The notes: generated by a model not told the origin, from the sequence alone. A stretch of DNA of 47,294 bases from Zygnema cylindricum (GCA_037447655.1 JBBHKE010002191.1:64001-111294); one strand, 5' to 3'; numbered from the stretch's first letter, positions 20,347 to 31,617 are shown. A program made the numbers and translations.

Positions 20347-20414
20347 TTAGCGTCAATGACGGTATATTTACTTCCACACTATTTAAACTTTGACACTAAT
20401 AACCATGCGCGGTG
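19832..20414. mobile_element. MITE, CACCGCGCATCG subfamily, 583 bp
   Basis: The left end is CACCGCGCATCGTTATTAG and the right end CTAATAACCATGCGCGGTG, with TA flanks at 19830-19831 and 20415-20416. The interior aligns with 34661-35192. The extra length is due mainly to a TA microsatellite (20283-20342) where the other copies carry poly-A or poly-T. Confidence 0.87.
20283..20342. repeat. (TA)n microsatellite inside a MITE
   Basis: About 30 uninterrupted TA units. Confidence 0.95.
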
Positions 20415-21576
20415 TAGCTCACAGATATGCGATTTCAAGCCCTCGTTCCGTGAGTTCTGCAGGGAGCCCAGGATGTCGGTTACCCTGCTGTCCACGGCAG
20501 ACCGTAATCTGTACGGATGCGTGACAAACGTCTGAGAGTTTCAGAGCGTTGTTCCATTAGGAGGTCTCAGTAAACGTCGAAAATTCGTTTACTGAAGCTA
20601 TCGTTCCATTGTGTCGGGTCAGTAACCGACATTATAATTGTGTGGCACACTTTGATTGGTCCACGTAATAGATGTATACGATTTTGGCAATCTTCAAAGA
20701 ATCTCTGGCAGCAAATTCTGACCACATATTTGTACCAGCGAAGGTAAAAAGGAACTCGTACGACGTACTGAATAAAATCTGTACGGGCGGACGAAACTTA
20801 AGATTTGTAAAAACGTACGAATATGCCAGAATGGTTAGTGGATAGCGTGAAACAATATCCTCCGTCAAAGATTTTCTTGCGGCTTCCGATGGCCTCACAT
20901 CCTCCCTAGCGGAAGGCACATGTCATTTGCGACGTGTACCCACCTCGTCGCGCGGTCGTTGTGGATATTTGTTCACTTTTCCACGAGGCACGATGTTATT
21001 CGTTCAGGCGCTTAGAATTGACCTACTCCGGGCCACTTGTTGCAAACTGAAGGTGTCTGACGATGGCGTATTCGATTATGCATCCGACGGTCCACGTTTA
21101 CTCCCATAAACGTGGAGAATCAAACCCCTCATTCAATAGGCTTGCTTTTTTTACGTTTTATTATTTTTGGTACGGTACTGTACGAAATAGTACGGCTTTC
21201 AGTAAACAACGACATTTTTCCCCTAATGGAACCTTACCCTCAGTCAGCGGATTGAACTCTGTGCCACGTCAGCCCCATCGCTTTGGCCATTGACTGCGTC
21301 GGACCAATAAGACTCACCCATCGGCTCGATGCGATGCGATATGCATCACTAATTAAAGGCATCCATTACAGACACGTTAACATTTAACTTTTTAGATCTG
21401 AGCTGAAAATAAAATCTGAAGCTAGTACAGTTGTATGTGAAAAACTGAAAACCAGCGTAGGAGGCTAGGGCGACCGGCCATCTGGGGTTTTTTGACTTTA
21501 TCTGACCGATAGATTCGAAAATGTAAGTTTTGGCAAAAGTGGTTTCTATGACAAACTGATTGCGAATCAAAATTGA
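20415..21576. other. Intergenic sequence
   Basis: TTCCATTAGGAG near 20552 and CCCCTAATGGAA near 21223 look like a possible inverted pair about 680 bp apart, but I could not establish a target duplication. Open frames at 20632-20919 (minus) and 20927-21109 (plus) have no recognisable content. Confidence 0.35.
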
Positions 21577-22363
21577 GGGTGCGTCTCTATGTACTTCAAA
21601 CTAAGAGAATTTAATTTGTTTTTTAACGCAGATCCGGCGGACTCGGATTTCAAGTATCCCTATGTGTAACAACGAAATAGTTACTTAAGGGTGTCACGAT
21701 TGTAAATGCTGACAATTGTCCGTGACGGTTGTCAACGTCTACAATCTGTGATGACGCACGTTATTTTTTGTAACTGCTTGTGACGTCGCATGAGCTTTCG
21801 TGACATTGTAGACATACCGCCTTCCAGCCCTTGCCCTTTCACGGTTGAAGAAGATGCACTTTGCCTTTGCTTCTCGCGTCCGCTCGACGTGAAATGGCAT
21901 CGGATCCTTGAGACCCCTAGCGAAATAAAATCCGTACCAGGCGCAAACGAACAAAACCAAACAAATTGTGTACTTTGCTTCGTCATACCTGAACGCAAAC
22001 GGACATAACATAACGAATAGTGTACCTTTAGCTGTCGCTTGAATTCGTTTGAAATTTTTGTAAGAAAATTTACATGTGCGAATACGTTTTCCTATATACA
22101 ATATTTGTTTTTCAAAAAGACTTTGTTTTAAAACACATCGTACTTGTGTTTCAAAGAAAAGTTTGAAGATGACGTTTTTGGCGTGGTCGTGGGTCAAATA
22201 ACACAAGACGACAATATGTAGTACATCTTATATTCCATGGTGACGCAAAATGTACTTCTCCTTTTTTTTATTTTTTTGTACGGTTGAAACTTACGCGGTA
22301 CGGCTCTAGTTTTACATGAAAACGACAGAAATAACCCTTACTTTAGCACATAGAGACGCACCA
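21577..22363. mobile_element. Harbinger-like non-autonomous element, 787 bp
   Basis: The left terminus GGGTGCGTCTCTATGT is matched by the right terminus ACATAGAGACGCACC, and TGA flanks both sides (21574-21576 and 22364-22366). The interior is homologous, in inverted orientation, to 23226-23999. The plus-strand frame at 21790-22008 (MSFRDIVDIPPSS...) matches the minus-strand frame of that copy. PIF/Harbinger assignment rests on the 3-bp duplication and the GGG(T/C)GTG-type ends only. Confidence 0.7.
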
Positions 22364-22852
22364 TGAATCATATTGAATTTGTATACGCGAATAATGTTGA
22401 AACGTGTCAGCATTATAATTGCGGGCAGAAGTGCAAATTTTACATTCATCGACGGGAAGAATTTTCTTCGGGGCACGGCATATCGGGGAGAAAAAAACTT
22501 GGAATAACTGAAACTATTTTCAGCCAATCATTGCTTTGTTTTACTAAAGTACTGTACTGTACCTGTGTTTGTGTTTTTACTTCGAATGCGATATTTATTT
22601 GAACATCTTCTCGGACACGTGTCATTAAGAGATTAATAACTAGGAGTACTAATTATGTATTAGGTTCGGGTGTTAAAATTTAGTAACAAATAAATTCACA
22701 ATGTATGGCAGTCTCGAAAGCTCGTACCTTTCTGTTCGCATAAATATGGTTTTTGTCTTTCTAGGTCAAACTGCAGAACGCCGGGCGAAACATATTTGAG
22801 CAGAAAGAGGAGTGTCAAGAAGACATGGAAACACTAAAAGAGCGGTACATTA
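22364..22852. other. Intergenic sequence
   Basis: No supported feature. Confidence 0.4.
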
Positions 22853-23065
22853 CACCGTGAATCGCTATTAGGGTTAAAATTTTCGCCACTCAAAACATCT
22901 TTTCTCCTTCACACATGTCCGATTTTCAATTTGAGACCGCCAATCGGAAGCTGAGAATCTTAAATTTAAATCGCAGCCGTCAGATCCACAATCCGACAAG
23001 TGTGTACGGAGAAAAATTGTTTTAAATGGCTAAAAAAACATTAACCCTAATAGCGATACACGGTG
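22853..23065. mobile_element. Compact MITE, 213 bp, CACCGTGAATCG subfamily
   Basis: The terminal repeats of 25 bp begin CACCGTGAATCGCTATTAG and CACCGTGTATCGCTATTAG (right end, reverse complement) and differ at one position. TA flanks are at 22851-22852 and 23066-23067. There is no coding capacity. Confidence 0.9.
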
Positions 23066-23225
23066 TACTGTACTCCGTTGCGAACCAATTGAAATATTAA
23101 AGTGGTTTCTTGTCGTGACGTCAACGTTAAGCGTTTGTCCAATCAGTTAGAGCGCTTTTTGAACGCTTTCGTAAAAGTTAAATGTATTTAATGGCCAAGC
23201 TGCAATGAAAAACCGCCCTAACTAA

Positions 23226-23999
23226 GGGTGTGTCCCCATGTGCATAAGGGTTTTTTTTGTCGTTTTCCTATAAAACTTAGCGTCGTACTGTCTAAGTTCC
23301 AACCGTACGAAGGAATCGCAAATTTGTAGAGTACAATTTGCGTCACCCTCGAACTTAGGATGTACGAAAAATTATCGTCTTGTGTTTTTCGACCCAATTC
23401 CACGACAAAAAACGTCATCTTCAACCTTATCTTTAAAACACATGCGCGATGTGTTTTAAAACTAGGGATTTTATATAAACAAATAGGAACACATATTCGC
23501 ATGAGCCGTAATTTTCGAAGTATTTCACACGATTTTCAAAGACAAAGGAAAGTACGGAAGTCGCTATGTTTTGTCCGTTTTCATTTAATACGACAAAGAA
23601 AATTACACAATTTGTTTGGTTTTGTCCGTTTTCGTCCAGTACGGATTTTTTTTTTGCAGGGGTCTCGAAATTCCGATGCCATTTCACGTCGACCGGACAG
23701 GAGACGCAAAGGCAAAGTGCAACTTCTTCAACCGTGAAACGGTACAGGGTGGAAGGCGGTACGTCTACAATGTCACGGTAAGACATGCGACGTCACACAA
23801 GCAGTTCCAAAAAATAACGTCCGACAACACAGTTTGTAGACGTTGACAACCGTCACAGGTATTGTCGACGTATACAATCGTCACAAACGTAACTTACGAT
23901 ACGTTCTTACACATAGGGACACTTGAAAAGCGGGTCCGCCGGATCCGCGCTAAAATACAAAGTAAGTTCGCTAAGTTACAAGTACATGGGGACATACCC
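23226..23999. mobile_element. Harbinger-like non-autonomous element, 774 bp
   Basis: The ends GGGTGTGTCCCCATGT and ACATGGGGACATACCC differ at one position as inverted repeats. TAA flanks both sides (23223-23225 and 24000-24002). The interior is shared, inverted, with 21577-22363. The minus-strand frame 23433-23786 aligns as protein with the plus-strand frame of that copy over about 60 residues. Confidence 0.8.
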
Positions 24000-24002
24000 T
24001 AA

Positions 24003-24904
24003 GTATTTTTTGTTAGTCCCCTAATTTTTCCGATGCCCGGAATTTTAGGGCAAAGTACATCGGAGTGCCGTACAACAAAACGACGGTCGACGTTCTGTGA
24101 ATTGTGGTGCAAACCAGAATTGTCTCCGTGGCCCAGGCCCTTCACTAAATGACAAACCGAGATCTCGGTTCAATGTTGAGAAAGTCAAATATTTAATACA
24201 AATATTAACCGTACGATGGCTGGCACCGGCCCGGAGCTTTCGCCGAAGAAGATCACCGAACCCTAATGACTTCCTGATGAACTGCACAAGTTCTGCAGAA
24301 AAAGACAAAAACGATGGCCATTGTAAGTTTGTAACACATGAACCAACTGCCATACCGTTGTTAACGGCGTCAAAACACATGGAGCAGGTCCTCCGTTTCC
24401 AGTTTAAGTTTGGTTGACACGTGTGAACGCCGATTGGTTCTTCGAAAGGTTTCCGTTCAAGAACGGTTAGTATTTCTCAGCGAGGTAAAATCTGTACGGA
24501 CCACGTGACTATATTAAAGACCGAAGCCAGGTACACCTTTCGTATGCGCCAAAAATAAATGGTCCATGTTGAGAAACCGTACAAAATGCATTAAATGTTT
24601 ATGACCGACAGGGAATAAAGTCAACGAGACCAAAGTTTTGATAATAAGGGCTGGTCCCAAATAGAGTGACAATTTGATAAGAATCCTGGCTCGTTCAATT
24701 AGAAAAGGCCATTCGAGCTAAATCCCTCATGATAAAACGAATCCACAAGATCCATTATCTGACGTCATGAAACTTTTGCGGATCTCGAGAAATCCTCAAG
24801 CAGACTTGATTGACCAGAATCTTCCCAATTTCGCTGCTCATGACCTAAATAAATTTGCCAAAGCGGGAATTTCGGATCCACTAGGGTTTTGACAGACGGA
24901 GCCA
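24003..24904. other. Intergenic sequence
   Basis: The overlapping frames at 24045-24417 have no recognisable domain. No element ends were found. Confidence 0.4.
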
Positions 24905-25519
24905 CACCGCGAATCGTAATTAGAGTAAACTACTCTAATTCAGTCGCTCGAAATTTCGACTCTATGACATCAAATAGAGTAAGTGATTCTAATTTTTTCA
25001 TTATTCTAATTTAGGTAAGTTTAATTAGCGTAACAGAATTGTAATGTAGGTTCTTTTTAAATAGTGTGGAGTACGGACGAAGTTCGACCGTGCAAAACTG
25101 TACTTTTTTAAGTAGAAAAGTATAAATAATGATTTAATACAATCGCGCTCGCACGTGAAATCGGACTAAGCGAAAAATCAATCACATCGAAAAAAAGCCG
25201 TTCGCATAACTCTCGTCCGTCAACAGCATCGTCGTCAGTGTGAACATTAACTGACATTAGCGCGACAAATAATACTAGCGTCATAATGACGTCAAAACTA
25301 TACGGACTGACAGATTCTGTACGTCTACGTAATTTATTGTTCATAATTTCAGCGCGGATAATTATTGCCGACATAACCCAATATAGAGTACTTAAATAAA
25401 TTAGAGTAAACTTCGACTGTGAAAAAGTTCTATCACATAAACTAGAGTTCATTACTCTAATTGTTTTTTTTTGTTTTTTTACTCTAATTTTTTCATTACT
25501 CTAATTACGATTCGCGGTG
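24905..25519. mobile_element. MITE, CACCGCGAATCG subfamily, 615-bp long form
   Basis: The left end is CACCGCGAATCGTAATTAG and the right end CTAATTACGATTCGCGGTG. The right flank is TA (25520-25521); the left flank is CA, a likely point change. It has the same length as the copy at 19020, in opposite orientation. It carries an intact 114-codon minus-strand frame (25108-25452) beginning MNSSLCDRTFSQ. Confidence 0.87.
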
Positions 25520-26134
25520 TAGTTCCGCACTTGCAAACAGCAATTTATGTACGGTAAACATTCGCCACCAAATGATTCTTTGCAAGAAGTTGCATCATTA
25601 ATTTTCTCCGATTGCACAGCTGGCAGCGCGCCCGTTAAGTATCAATCTAAATCTGACCAGACGCGGAAAAGTACAAAAGCGGTTCAATATACGCGGGCTT
25701 CCATTGTGAGGCCACGTAGCAGCAGTTCATCAATGCGGGCCAAAGTCATCAAAGTTTCACAGTCAGAACAAAATCCAAAAATATATTCGTAAGAAGAGTC
25801 GGTTAACGTGCAATCCTATACCGCAGAGGTCCCTGAGGATGCGCACGGAAGCTAACCTATGCTGTCATGCTTCTAGCTTCAACACGTGGCGACTAAGGAA
25901 CATAGGACATTAATTCGCTGTACAGGGATCTTCACCGACTTGACCGCAATTATGAAACTTTACATCGGAAGGATGTCATGAGTGCAAAAACACGCTCAGC
26001 CATCCGACGGCCCAGAGGGGTTGAGCAGACTCTCGCGGCGGATATCTTTCGCAATTTGGGATTGCCGCGTGGTTTCGATAGATTCGAAAGCTGGAACTGT
26101 GGAGCAAATTTCCGTACAAACGGATGGAATAGTA
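25520..26134. other. Intergenic sequence
   Basis: An 81-codon frame at 25547-25792 and overlapping frames near 26000 resemble nothing known. Confidence 0.35.
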
Positions 26135-26770
26135 CACCGCGCATCGTTATTAGTGTCAAAGATTAAATAGTGTGGAAGTAAATATACCGTCATTGACGCT
26201 AATTAAGATTTGAAAAAAAAAAAAAAAAAGGTGTATTCTAATTTCGGCGTTTATGCTAATTTGGGAACAGCAAAAATGGAATATTCGCTGTACGATTATA
26301 TACATTACACCGTGAATCGTTATTAGCCTTATGTACGCTATATCGGCACCCCAAAATTTTGACATTGATACCTTAAATATAATAAATTACACTATTTGAG
26401 GACGTGGACCATAATCTGCCACGTCTCCTGGAACTAAATTAGAATGAATGATGCTAATTTTTTCTCTACACTAATAATTTCTATACGCTAATAACGATTC
26501 AAGGTGTAGTATATGTATCCGTACAAAATATCACAAATCGTACATTCACACGGTCGAAACGCGGCTGTCGGACGAATATGTGCGAGCGGGATTTTTTACG
26601 ACCTGGTTTTTTTTCCTTTTTAGAAAGCACATTCTCATGCGTCCGCGGTTACTAAAACTAATTTATTGTAATTTTTAACTTAAAAAGGTACAAACTACGC
26701 TATTTGAGAATAAAACAAAAAAAAAGCGGGACGGGATTAGCGTACACAACGCTAATAGCGATTGGCGGTG
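26135..26770. mobile_element. Chimeric MITE with unlike ends and a nested insertion
   Basis: The left end is CACCGCGCATCGTTATTAG, as in the 34661 family. The right end is CTAATAGCGATTGGCGGTG, as in the 28824 family. TA flanks both sides (26133-26134 and 26771-26772). The left part matches 27541-27950; the right part (GCATTCTCATGCGTCC region reversed) matches the 28824/window-start family. The switch lies near 26530-26560. A 199-bp MITE is nested at 26308-26506. Confidence 0.75.
26308..26506. mobile_element. Nested 199-bp MITE, copy 1
   Basis: The ends are CACCGTGAATCGTTATTAG and CTAATAACGATTCAAGGTG, with TA on both sides. The empty site is visible, in reverse orientation, in the 34661-35192 element. 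It is nearly identical in sequence and position to the copy at 27712. Confidence 0.9.
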
Positions 26771-27540
26771 TACTGTACCCGATATTGAAATTGTGGATCC
26801 GCAAGGTGATTTGCGGAAGAAAATCCAAACCTGCTATATTCGAGAAAAAAAATATCGTACCGTACACAAATTGTACAGTTTGAGGACATTTCTTGAGTCT
26901 GCAAAGGTGTCCACCTAAATAGTAAATACCGTCAATATTCGGGATGCATGCGACCGCCGTTAAAACCCTCCGTACCACACGTAGAGAGCCTACAGGCTAC
27001 AGATGAGCTGAACACACTTATTAGGGTGCGCTCCCCTGCGTCAAAACGGAAGTGTATGGGTACCTAAACCATAGTTAATATCTGTCGTTTTCACCAAGCA
27101 CCCGGCCAGTTTGGAGGGAATCGTACGAAACTGCACTAAACCGGTTCTTCGGAATACGGTTCTTTCCGTCTGCTTTTGAATTTCTACCGGTTTGGTTCGG
27201 TCTCCGCTCGTTTTACCATTTGGTTCTAGAGGAACAGTTCAGTTCGTTTGGAACCCGAGGAGGATGTACAGAACAAGTAGTAAACTCGTAAAGTGCGGTA
27301 CCAAAAAGTACAAACAGTGTAAAGGGTCATGCGAAAAAAGAGTACAGAAAATGATGTAACAACATTCTAAACCATGAATCGCTTATAATGTTAATAAACG
27401 GAATCACGAATTGTTTTGGCCAAACCAACGATATAGTTTGGCTTCAAATTATTGAACCGGGTTTCAAGTTGTTCAACGGAGCCGAACCGAACCAAACCGA
27501 ACCGAGTCGTGCCGAATCCTACTGCTCCTAGTTTATGCTA
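26771..27540. other. Intergenic sequence with CCGAACC-type repeats
   Basis: 27130-27230 and 27420-27520 carry GGTTTGGTTCGG and CCGAACCGAACCAAACC motifs in opposite orientations, so the stretch can fold back. TTAGGGTGCGCTCCCC near 27022 resembles a left end of the Harbinger-like group without a partner. No gene. Confidence 0.4.
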
Positions 27541-28277
27541 CACCGCGCATCGTTATTAGTGTCAAAGTTTAAATAGTGTGGAAGTAAATATACCGTCATT
27601 GACGCTAATTAAGATTTAAAAAAAAAAAAAAAAGGTGTATTCTAATTTCGGCGTTTATGCTAATTTGGGAACAGCAAAAATGGAATATTCGCTGTACGAT
27701 TATATACATTACACCGTGAATCGTTATTAGCCTTATGTACGCTATATCGGCACCCCAAAATTTTGACATTGATACCTTAAATATAATAAATTACACTATT
27801 TGAGGACGTGGACCATAATCTGCCACGTCTCCTGGAACTAAATTAGAATGAATGATGCTAATTTTTTCTCTACACTAATAATTTCTATACGCTAATAACG
27901 ATTCAAGGTGTAGTATATGTATCCGTACAAAATATTAGAAATCGTACGCCGTCGTGAAATTTAAATATCCGTACATGTAAGACTAATTTACGTGCCAGAA
28001 CAATCCCGTTTTTTTAGCGCACGATCCTATGCGTGCGCGTCTGATTTAACTCATTTTTTGTAAAATTTTCACTTGAAAAGGTACATTTATGTACGGTCTG
28101 ACATCAACCGTACACTGCACTATTTAGATATTATTGTAATTCGTCCTTTACGCTATTTTGTACGGTACCTTAATTAACGTCAAGAAAATTTTTAAATCAT
28201 GTATCCTATTTGAGGAAAAATATCAAAATTTTAATAACCTAAATTAGTGTCGTTGACACTAATAACGATGCGCGGTG
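27541..28277. mobile_element. MITE, CACCGCGCATCG subfamily, 737 bp with nested MITE
   Basis: The ends CACCGCGCATCGTTATTAG and CTAATAACGATGCGCGGTG are flanked by TA (27539-27540 and 28278-28279). Removing the 199-bp nested element and one TA leaves 536 bp, close to the 532-bp uninterrupted copy at 34661-35192. The interior frames are not conserved. Confidence 0.88.
27712..27910. mobile_element. Nested 199-bp MITE, copy 2
   Basis: TA flanks at 27710-27711 and 27911-27912. Same termini, length and host position as 26308-26506. Confidence 0.92.
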
Positions 28278-28525
28278 TACCATATTTTGAATTTTATTAA
28301 TCTGTCGTAGCTCATACGGACGAAAACTTAGCGGATTTTGCGGTACGGTAGCCTCTCCAGTTCAATTATTGACAAACGAATTGAAGCGGAATTCACGGGA
28401 GGATTCATCAAAAGTGATTGTACAAATTACGGTACGGTACATCGAGCACTGAGCTATATTGCTGTATCGTACGCTGCCACAAAGATTGAATCGCTACGAG
28501 AAAAATAGTACAATAATGTACTGTG

Positions 28526-28615
28526 CACCGCGAATCGTAATTAGAGTAATGAAAAAATTAGAGTTATGAACGCTAATTTGTGTGATATAAGTTTTTCTTA
28601 GAGGAAGTTTACTCT
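28526..28615. mobile_element. Truncated left end of CACCGCGAATCG MITE
   Basis: CACCGCGAATCGTAATTAG is followed by about 90 bp matching the start of 19020-19634, up to TTTACTCTAA. It then breaks into AGGGTACGTCCCCATG, which resembles a Harbinger-like left end. Confidence 0.65.
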
Positions 28616-28641
28616 AAGGGTACGTCCCCATGCAATCGGTA

Positions 28642-29734
28642 CACCGTGAATCGCTATTAGCGTAATAAAAAATATAGCGTAATGAAACAATTAGCGTACT
28701 TTACGGTAAATTGTGTTTTTCCGGGTACACCATGATACTAATTTATCATGTACTCTAATTTGTCCCTAACTGTAATTTGGGCTGCCTGAATAATAAATAC
28801 CCGCCCTTTCGATGTCTACAGTACACCGCCAATCGTTATTAGCGTTGTGTACACTAATTCCATCCCGCTTTTTTTCTTTTTTATTCTCCATTACTGTAGT
28901 TCATTTTATTTTTTTCTTTATTCTATTTAGGGTTATTTTAAGTGCGTTGTCTCTTAAATAGAGTTGTGTATGGTCAGTGTCAGACCATACATAAATGTAC
29001 CTTTTTAAGTTAAAAATTACAATAAATTTGTTTTAGTAACAGCAGACGCATGAGAATTTGCGTTCTAAAAAGGAAACAAAACTAGGTCGTAAAAAATCCC
29101 GTTCCCACATATTCGTCCGACAGCCGCGTTTCGACCGTGTAAATGTACGATTTGTGTACGATTTGTCAGATTTTTGTTCGGAGATGTAAGCATGTTTGCG
29201 ACCAACATTTTTTTTTTCAAAGATCCAAATTACCATAATCAAACAATTAGAATGTATGATTTTTTCCAAAATTTTCAAATTCTTAAATAGCGTAAACCAC
29301 TGTAATTATTATTATACGCTAATCAAACTCCCACGCTAATAACGATTGGCGGTGTAGTATATGTAGCCGTACAAAATCTGGCAATTCCTACGCCGTCGCG
29401 CTGTTCACGCGGTCGATGAACGAACATATGAGAATGTGATTTTTGTCGACGAGTTTGCGTCTCTTTCTTCCAGTGCATATTCACATGTGTGCGCAATAAT
29501 GTTAAGTGTCTTTTTATGCCTTTGTAATTCAAAAAGTACCATTTTGTATAGAGATTCCCTGTCCGTACGCCACACTATTTCCATCACATCGTACTTCCAT
29601 TATTAACGCTAATTGAAAAAAACCCTAATTATAATAATGGAAAAAATAGAATTATGGATTGTATTTCAAGTTTTTTTTTTTTTTTTAAAAGGGCACTAAA
29701 TTATCGTTATTTACTTTAACAGCGAATGGCGGTG
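28642..29734. mobile_element. Composite MITE interrupted by 28824-29354
   Basis: The left end CACCGTGAATCGCTATTAG is preceded by TA at 28640-28641. A right end, AGCGAATGGCGGTG, is followed by TA at 29735-29736. The two ends are only approximately matching inverted repeats, so treating 28642 and 29734 as one element is an inference; two broken copies are equally possible. Confidence 0.4.
28824..29354. mobile_element. MITE, CACCGCCAATCG subfamily, 531 bp
   Basis: The ends CACCGCCAATCGTTATTAG and CTAATAACGATTGGCGGTG are inverted repeats. TA flanks are at 28822-28823 and 29355-29356. The interior matches 1-503 at the window start and the right part of the chimeric element at 26135. Confidence 0.87.
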
Positions 29735-30000
29735 TAGCTGACTAGAGTACTGTAGCTCTCATTTTAAAAATCTTCGACCATGCGAAAAAAATGGGAAACA
29801 ATGAAAATGACGTCACCTTGATTGCCTTAGGGCGTGTTCCCACGTAACATAAACTTTGAAACGTTACTTTGGATTTTAGCGCAGATTTTACGGTGTACTT
29901 TTCAAAGTGTTCCTATATCAATCATTACTTGCGCCTTCATTACTTCAAATATGTGATAGTTATAGACGTCTACAAAATATGTGACAGCCTACGATAGTAA

Positions 30001-30936
30001 GGGCACTTTCCCATGTGCTAAAGTTACAGTTATTTTCTGTCGTTTTCCTTTATAACTTGGAAAAAAACGAGAAAATACGCAGCGGTACCAAAAATTTGAA
30101 ATTACCACCGTACAAGTTGCGTTACCTTTAAACTTTAACAGTATTGTAGTTTGTCGTCTAGCGCGATGCAGTTTGTCGTTTAGCCCGTTTCGACCCACTT
30201 TCGCGTCCTTCCGGCTCACCTTCAAACTTTATATAAAATCACCTCGCGAGGTGATTTTAAGCAAAGTTCCACGACGTGGGCGATTATGCACATTCGCACG
30301 CGATGGAGGTTTTTGACAATTTTTGTGCCCGGAGTACCAAAAAAAAACCTACTCCACGTTTCCAGCCTGTGCGAGACTTTTTTCCGTGCGCTTTTTTCCG
30401 TGTGTTAACCGTGGAGGGGGTCTCGACCAACGGACGCCATTTCACAAAAGCGAAGTCCGTGAAAGTGCCTCTCTTTCTCTCCCTCTCCCACTAACGCGTA
30501 TATCTCACAATTCTCGCAATGAAAAGAGGCAAGAAAGGTACCAAATGAAAGATCTCTAACAAATATTTATGTTGGCTATCTTTTAGTTTATTTTGATGGC
30601 AAGTAGAGTGAGAACGCACGATAAAACAAAATCGGAAAACCATGGTGGAATGTTATAGATTCAGTGACGTCGACGCTATCATAAGTGAGCGTGATGTCAA
30701 AATGTCACAAACCCTAAACATCTACAATATCACAAGTAGCTAGACGTTTACAAACGTCGTTATTTTTTAAACGTCATCAATTGTCGCGATTTTTGTAGAC
30801 AACCCACATCTACATCTGTCACGGTATAAAGTAATGATTTGGTTTTTATATATAGAATGTTTTGAAAGTAGTACAGAGAATCTTCGCTAAAAACAAAGTT
30901 ACAAGACCAAAGTTTCGGTTAAATGGGAAAGTGCCC
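30001..30936. mobile_element. Nested Harbinger-like element, 936 bp
   Basis: The ends are GGGCACTTTCCCATGTG and AAATGGGAAAGTGCCC; flanks are TAA on the left and TAC on the right. It contains the 26-bp palindrome at 30234-30259 and the repeat shared with 18256-18730. Confidence 0.7.
30234..30259. repeat. Perfect 26-bp palindrome
   Basis: Arms TAAAATCACCTCG and CGAGGTGATTTTA are fully complementary with no loop. The core ACCTCGCGAGGT also occurs at 13892, and ACCTCATGAGGT occurs at the homologous place in the 18-kb repeat copy. Confidence 0.95.
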
Positions 30937-31617
30937 TACGAAAACGAAATGTAGACAACTACAAAACTTCCTAATATTAGTGACGTATACAAAAACGGCG
31001 ACGGTTCTAGACGTCAATTTTTTTGTGATATTGTAGATGTTTAGGGTTTTGTGACATTGTGAAGTCATGCTACCTTGTGACGTCATCAAGGCGTACACTT
31101 TCCGCCATGGCTTCTCGATTTCTTTTCTTACCACTTATCATTCAATATGCCATCAAAATGAGACAACAAATATAAAAAAAAGGAAAAAAAAAAATCTTTC
31201 ATTTTATACTATTATTCTTGCATTACATTTAGAGACGAGAGAAAAAGGAGCGGTCAAATGAAAAAGATGGGGACATGCACATGACGAGTATGGAAAAAAA
31301 TAGCGTGTACTCTCCCTCGTTCAAAAAATTTTGAAGACGTTTCACGCGTGCAATACCTACATTTTATTCGTCGATAAGGTGTTATTTTGGTTAAAATCAG
31401 ATAGCGATTTGATTCCATTACAAGTGTGAAGATGAGCTGGAAGTGGGTCGCGATGATTATAACGCCAAATTGCCGTACCTTCCAAGTTCCAATATGACGC
31501 AAAATGTAGTTGTGTTTTTGCCCATTTTTCGTACGTCGTAATATTTTCTCGTTGGAAGTCCCATTTTTTGTGAAAAAGACGGAAAAAAACATTACTTAAA
31601 CACATGGGAACACGGCC

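Larger units (their letters stand above)
29830..31617. mobile_element. Harbinger-like element, 1788 bp, with nested element
   Basis: The left end GGGCGTGTTCCCACGT and right end ACATGGGAACACGGCC are inverted repeats with a few differences. TTA flanks both sides (29827-29829 and 31618-31620). A second element of the same type is nested at 30001-30936. No transposase domain was found in any frame. Confidence 0.7.

Noticed and set aside
20552-21235. Inverted TTCCATTAGGAG / CCCCTAATGGAA pair as transposon ends
   Set aside because: The match is short and imperfect and no target duplication flanks it.
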